The notes below the pieces were generated by a model. The model had not been told where the DNA came from, ran no database searches, and saw only the letters and a list, made by a program, of their open reading frames with translations. From contig CAJXNF010000020.1 of NCBI GenBank assembly GCA_913056375.1, positions 1 to 17,028 of the forward strand: a stretch of 17,028 bases of DNA, read 5' to 3'. This stretch comes from an uncultured Pseudomonadota bacterium. GTDB lineage: Bacteria > SAR324 > NAC60-12. A program made the translations under genes and the position numbers. This document shows, one piece after another, positions 14,105-17,028 of the stretch. The first letter of the stretch is position 1; each line of letters begins with the position of its first letter.

Positions 14105-15508
14105 TTACTCGACAAAGCCGGTTTTTGTCATCTTGACGGGGTCGAGGGCCTGATCCAATTCAGCCTCGGTCAATTGGTCGCCTGCCAGTTCCAGGGCAAC
14201 TTCCTTGAGAGATCGATTTTCAGCAAAAGCAGTCTTGGCGATCTTGGCGGCTAGGTCGTAGCCGATCAAAGGATTGAGCACAGTAACCAGGATTGGGTTC
14301 TTGCCAACTGAGGCAGCGATGTGGTCTTCCCGAACAACAATTCGAGAAACAGAACGATCCGCCAGGTTCCGTGAAGCATTTGCCAGCAAGCGGATTGATT
14401 CCAGTAGGCTGTGGGCAACCATCGGAAGCATTACATTCAATTCAAAGTTGCCAGAGAGTCCGCCAATACTGACCGAGGCATCATAACCAATGACCTGGGC
14501 ACACACCATCGCGGTAGATTCTTCGATGACTGGATTGACCTTGCCCGGCATGATGGAAGAGCCTGGCTGAAGAGCAGCCAGTTGAATCTCGCCGATACCT
14601 CCGTTGGGGCCAGAATTCATCCAGCGCAGATCATTACAGATCTTCATCAGGCTGACAGCGATGGTCTTCAACTGTCCGCTCAGCTCCACGGGAGCGTCCA
14701 CGGTGGCCTGAGCTTCAAAATGGTTCTGTGCTTCGCAGAAGGTGACTCCGGTCAACTCTGAGACCGCAGCAGCAAATTTTGGTGGGAACGCTGGATCGGT
14801 GTTGATCCCTGTACCAACAGCAGTTCCTCCCTGGGGCAGTTCACACAGACGTTCCAAGGCCGCTTCCACTCGGGCGATACCGAGCTCGATCTGGCGAGCG
14901 TAGCCACCGAACTCCTGGGCAAAGGTCAGGGGCATGGCGTCCATCAGGTGGGTTCGGCCAGTCTTGACCACATGGGCGTATTCGTTTCCTTTGGCTAGAA
15001 AGGCGTTGTGCAGGTGTTGAAGTGCAGGGATCAACTGCTGACGCGCCTGCAGAGTGGCTGCGATGCGGATCGCCGTGGGGAACACATCATTGGAGCTTTG
15101 ACCAAAGTTGACATCGTTGTTTGGATGAATTGCACGAGGTAATTTGCCAGTAGCCTGCTCCATCGCTCGGTTGGTGATCACCTCGTTGGCGTTCATGTTA
15201 CTCGAGGTCCCCGAACCAGTCTGGTAGATATCAATCGGGAAGTGAGCATCCAGGTTGCCGGCAATCACCTCGCTAGCCGTGTTTTGAATAGCTTCGGCGA
15301 TTTCTGCGGGTAGATGTCCCAATTCACCATTGACCTTGGCTGCAGCCTGCTTGATGTAACCCAGTGCAGCAATCAGTGGGCGGCTGAGCCGCAGTCCGCT
15401 GACAGGAAAATTATCAACAGCACGTTGAGTTTGGGCGGCGTAGTAGGCGTCTTGAGGGACTTGCACTTCCCCCATCGAATCCTTTTCGATCCGGAAAGAC
15501 TGAGACAT
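14105..15508 (-). CDS. fumC: Class II fumarate hydratase (fumarase C)
   Basis: Oxygen-stable, iron-free fumarase that interconverts fumarate and malate in the TCA cycle. The 467-residue length equals E. coli FumC. Motifs in order: TGSGTSSNMNANEVI (97-111), the SSNDVFPTA block (138-146), KTGRTHLMDAMPLTF with catalytic-type His187, GTAVGTGIN, and the superfamily signature GSSIMPGKVNPVIEE (316-330) with its mobile-loop serines. These, and IQLAALQPG before the signature, separate FumC from aspartase and argininosuccinate lyase, though aspartase is the closest alternative. The ATG at 15508 is chosen over an in-frame start at 15634 because MSQSFRIEKDSMGEVQVP is the usual beginning; a GGAG lies four bases upstream. 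It is followed by aroG. Confidence 0.95.
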   Translation of the reverse strand: MSQSFRIEKDSMGEVQVPQDAYYAAQTQRAVDNFPVSGLRLSRPLIAALGYIKQAAAKVNGELGHLPAEIAEAIQNTASEVIAGNLDAHFPIDIYQTGSGTSSNMNANEVITNRAMEQATGKLPRAIHPNNDVNFGQSSNDVFPTAIRIAATLQARQQLIPALQHLHNAFLAKGNEYAHVVKTGRTHLMDAMPLTFAQEFGGYARQIELGIARVEAALERLCELPQGGTAVGTGINTDPAFPPKFAAAVSELTGVTFCEAQNHFEAQATVDAPVELSGQLKTIAVSLMKICNDLRWMNSGPNGGIGEIQLAALQPGSSIMPGKVNPVIEESTAMVCAQVIGYDASVSIGGLSGNFELNVMLPMVAHSLLESIRLLANASRNLADRSVSRIVVREDHIAASVGKNPILVTVLNPLIGYDLAAKIAKTAFAENRSLKEVALELAGDQLTEAELDQALDPVKMTKTGFVE

Positions 15509-15728
15509 ATGGCTCCGACTGACTAGGGCATTGGGACGGATGATTGAAATAAAAGCAGCAAAGTTAGCACGAGTTGTGGGCAGGGAACAAGCAGGAACAA
15601 AAAGGAGGGTGTGGTTTCCTGTACGAGTTAGCAACGAAGGAGAGTTTTCGGGAGCAATACAGCCGAGTTGCCAGGTCTAGAAAGTAGCACTGGGAAGCCC
15701 AGCAATGGATCCAATGCCAAGCAGTACG
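15509..15728 (-). promoter_or_regulatory. Intergenic region upstream of fumC
   Basis: This 220-base gap lies between the coiled-coil gene and fumC, both on the minus strand, so it probably holds the end of one transcript and the promoter of the other. I find a short CTGGG/CCCAG hairpin with a 3-base loop (15690-15702), about 27 bases after the upstream stop, followed on the minus strand only by a weak T-rich patch, so it is at best a poor terminator. No convincing -35/-10 pair for fumC is seen. Confidence 0.35.
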
Positions 15729-17028
15729 CTACCCTGGAACCGCCGTAGAATCGGAATCAGGCGTGGTTTCAGAAACTTCTGCTGGCTGGGCTGCTTGGGC
15801 CAACTCCTGAGCGAGTTGCCCACCAAGGAAGATGTATTCGAGCTTGTCCAGCAGGTGATCGTCCATCACGTCTTCGATCGTCTTTTTCCCTGTGATGACT
15901 CCATGCTCGGTCGCATAGGCTGTCAGTTGCTCCTGCAACTGGGTAACGGTGCGTTGCAAGGTCTGTAGCTGTAGACTCTCCTTGCGCAGCTGGCGAGTAA
16001 TCTCTCCAAGGTTGAGCATCTGGTTGAGGACATTCTCTTTTTTCTGTCCGGCACTGCCAAAGATGCTACCAATGCCGTCAACCTGAGACTGCATCCACTG
16101 CTGAAAGCCCTGCCGTTCGATGATCACATCGTAGAGGTCATGGTCCTTGAAAGTGAGCTCACTGTCCGCATTGATTGGACGTTCCAACTCACGAATCTTC
16201 AGAGTCTTGCGCTTGAGGTCCTCGACCAGGCGGCTTCGCACGGTACGCAGGCGTTGGTACTTCTTTTCTGCGTTGCTGCTGATTGAATCCGGATCCTGTT
16301 CCTCGATCTCCTTGAGTTGCTCAACCGTGGTACGCAGGCGGTTCTTCAGATCTTCACGCTCTTTCTGAAGTTTGGCGATGTTGTCTTCCAGCGAATCCTG
16401 GCGCTTCATCATCGCCTCTTCCTTCTTGCTCAGGATCGCTTTTTTGCGTACACCGAGCCGCACCATGAATTTCTGTTGATTGACATCCCACTGATTGAGC
16501 AGAATCAGATCGTACTGATGAAATTGTTCGCTGTCATGAAGGAACTCGCTGATGCTCAAATTTCCACGCTTCGGGTGTTCCTTGATGTAGGCTCGATGTT
16601 GCTGGGTCAGTTCCCGCAAGGTGAGGGCGGTCAGCAGCTTGCGCTTGTGTCCTCGGCCCGTAAGGCCGTTCAGTGTCCGGTCACCGAGGTCATCCACGAT
16701 GAGGATGTGCATCAGGCCCTTCATCAGCCCTTCCAGGGTCGTGATTCCGGTCACTTCTGCCACGGTGTCGTTGAAGATCCGGTCCAGCCCAGCCCAGTAG
16801 GCACCTTCCAGCTGCATCCGCTCCAGCATCCCTTGCAGCTCCTTGACGATTTCCTGCTCCTCCTTCAGGTAGAATTCCTTCTCTTCCAGCACCAGCTTCT
16901 GATGAACGACACGCAGGAACTCCTTGGACTTTTCACGTTGACCGATGTCCTGTTGGAGCTGCTGGTAGCGTTCCCGTCGTGGATCGTCTGATTTCCCGTC
17001 CGTGAACCTCACGCGATGCCAGAGGCTT
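15729..17028 (-). CDS. Coiled-coil protein of unknown function, probably cut at the window edge
   Basis: I do not recognise a family. From a possible GTG at 17012 the protein is 427 residues, but the frame stays open to the window end (it reads SLWHRVRF into the visible start), and there is no clear ribosome-binding site, so the true start may lie outside. Visible from the GTG: charged helices at 10-70, a globular-looking part at 75-190 (with LMHILIVDDLGDRTLNGLTGRGHKRK near 100-125), a long coiled coil at about 194-278 (KKEEAMMKRQDSLEDNIAKL and onward), a third region at 285-320, another coiled coil at 335-366 (LRKESLQLQTLQRTVTQLQE), and an acidic Ala/Pro/Thr/Ser tail. No signal peptide or membrane segment is visible. 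Possible roles include a scaffold or filament-like protein; this is not shown. Confidence 0.65.
   Translation of the reverse strand, partial: SLWHRVRFTDGKSDDPRRERYQQLQQDIGQREKSKEFLRVVHQKLVLEEKEFYLKEEQEIVKELQGMLERMQLEGAYWAGLDRIFNDTVAEVTGITTLEGLMKGLMHILIVDDLGDRTLNGLTGRGHKRKLLTALTLRELTQQHRAYIKEHPKRGNLSISEFLHDSEQFHQYDLILLNQWDVNQQKFMVRLGVRKKAILSKKEEAMMKRQDSLEDNIAKLQKEREDLKNRLRTTVEQLKEIEEQDPDSISSNAEKKYQRLRTVRSRLVEDLKRKTLKIRELERPINADSELTFKDHDLYDVIIERQGFQQWMQSQVDGIGSIFGSAGQKKENVLNQMLNLGEITRQLRKESLQLQTLQRTVTQLQEQLTAYATEHGVITGKKTIEDVMDDHLLDKLEYIFLGGQLAQELAQAAQPAEVSETTPDSDSTAVPG

Noticed and set aside
16680..16740. LMHILIVDD in the coiled-coil protein resembles the start of a response-regulator receiver domain.
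   Set aside because: The following sequence lacks the spaced phosphoacceptor Asp, Thr/Ser and Lys of a receiver domain, and the surroundings are charged helices.

Overview
The window comes from a Gram-negative (diderm) bacterium: it encodes BamA, LolD and a TonB/TolA-like periplasmic protein, plus E. coli-type AroG and class II fumarase and a cysteine-free ribosomal protein L33. This points to a Proteobacteria-related lineage. A marine SAR324 or 'deltaproteobacterial' affiliation is a guess and cannot be proved from the sequence. The density is high (12 whole genes and 2 cut by the window edges), and no gap exceeds about 220 bases. I see no tRNA, rRNA, CRISPR array, transposase or integrase, and no obvious island boundary.

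Layout. (1) 1-3356, plus strand: the 3' half of a class I DNA photolyase, a GPH-family sugar/cation symporter that begins one base before the photolyase ends, and, 96 bases later, a secreted or membrane-anchored protein with a TonB/TolA-like C-terminus. (2) 3362-5049, minus strand: a 95-residue secreted orphan behind an unusually structured intergenic segment with a perfect TATAAT box, and a 420-residue helical orphan. (3) 5050-5268: an A/T-rich divergent intergenic region. (4) 5269-8709, plus strand: a 1146-residue GlnD-like signalling enzyme (nucleotidyltransferase, GlnD linker, HD, two ACT-like domains) with an added N-terminal coiled-coil region. (5) 8764-12907, minus strand, read from right to left: rpmG, rpmB, a membrane-anchored small protein, lolD, bamA. 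The first two are translation genes; the last three form a tight envelope-biogenesis cluster. (6) 12983-17028, minus strand: a coiled-coil orphan that probably enters from beyond the window, then fumC and aroG (central carbon and aromatic amino-acid metabolism).

How the genes work together. LolD supplies the ATPase of lipoprotein export, and BamA inserts outer-membrane barrels; the anchored protein just upstream of lolD is probably another envelope factor. FumC (TCA cycle) and AroG (shikimate entry) are spaced closely enough for one transcript. rpmG has a recognisable sigma-70-type promoter of its own. rpmG, rpmB and aroG share nearly the same ribosome-binding context (GGAGAAC followed by a C-rich spacer and ATG).

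Most of the window is conserved housekeeping sequence. The parts most likely to be undescribed are the extended GlnD-like protein with its divergent helical neighbour, the structured leader of the 95-residue secreted protein, the TonB-like protein that has no ExbB/ExbD nearby, and the hairpin after rpmB whose T-run faces the wrong way for the genes around it.
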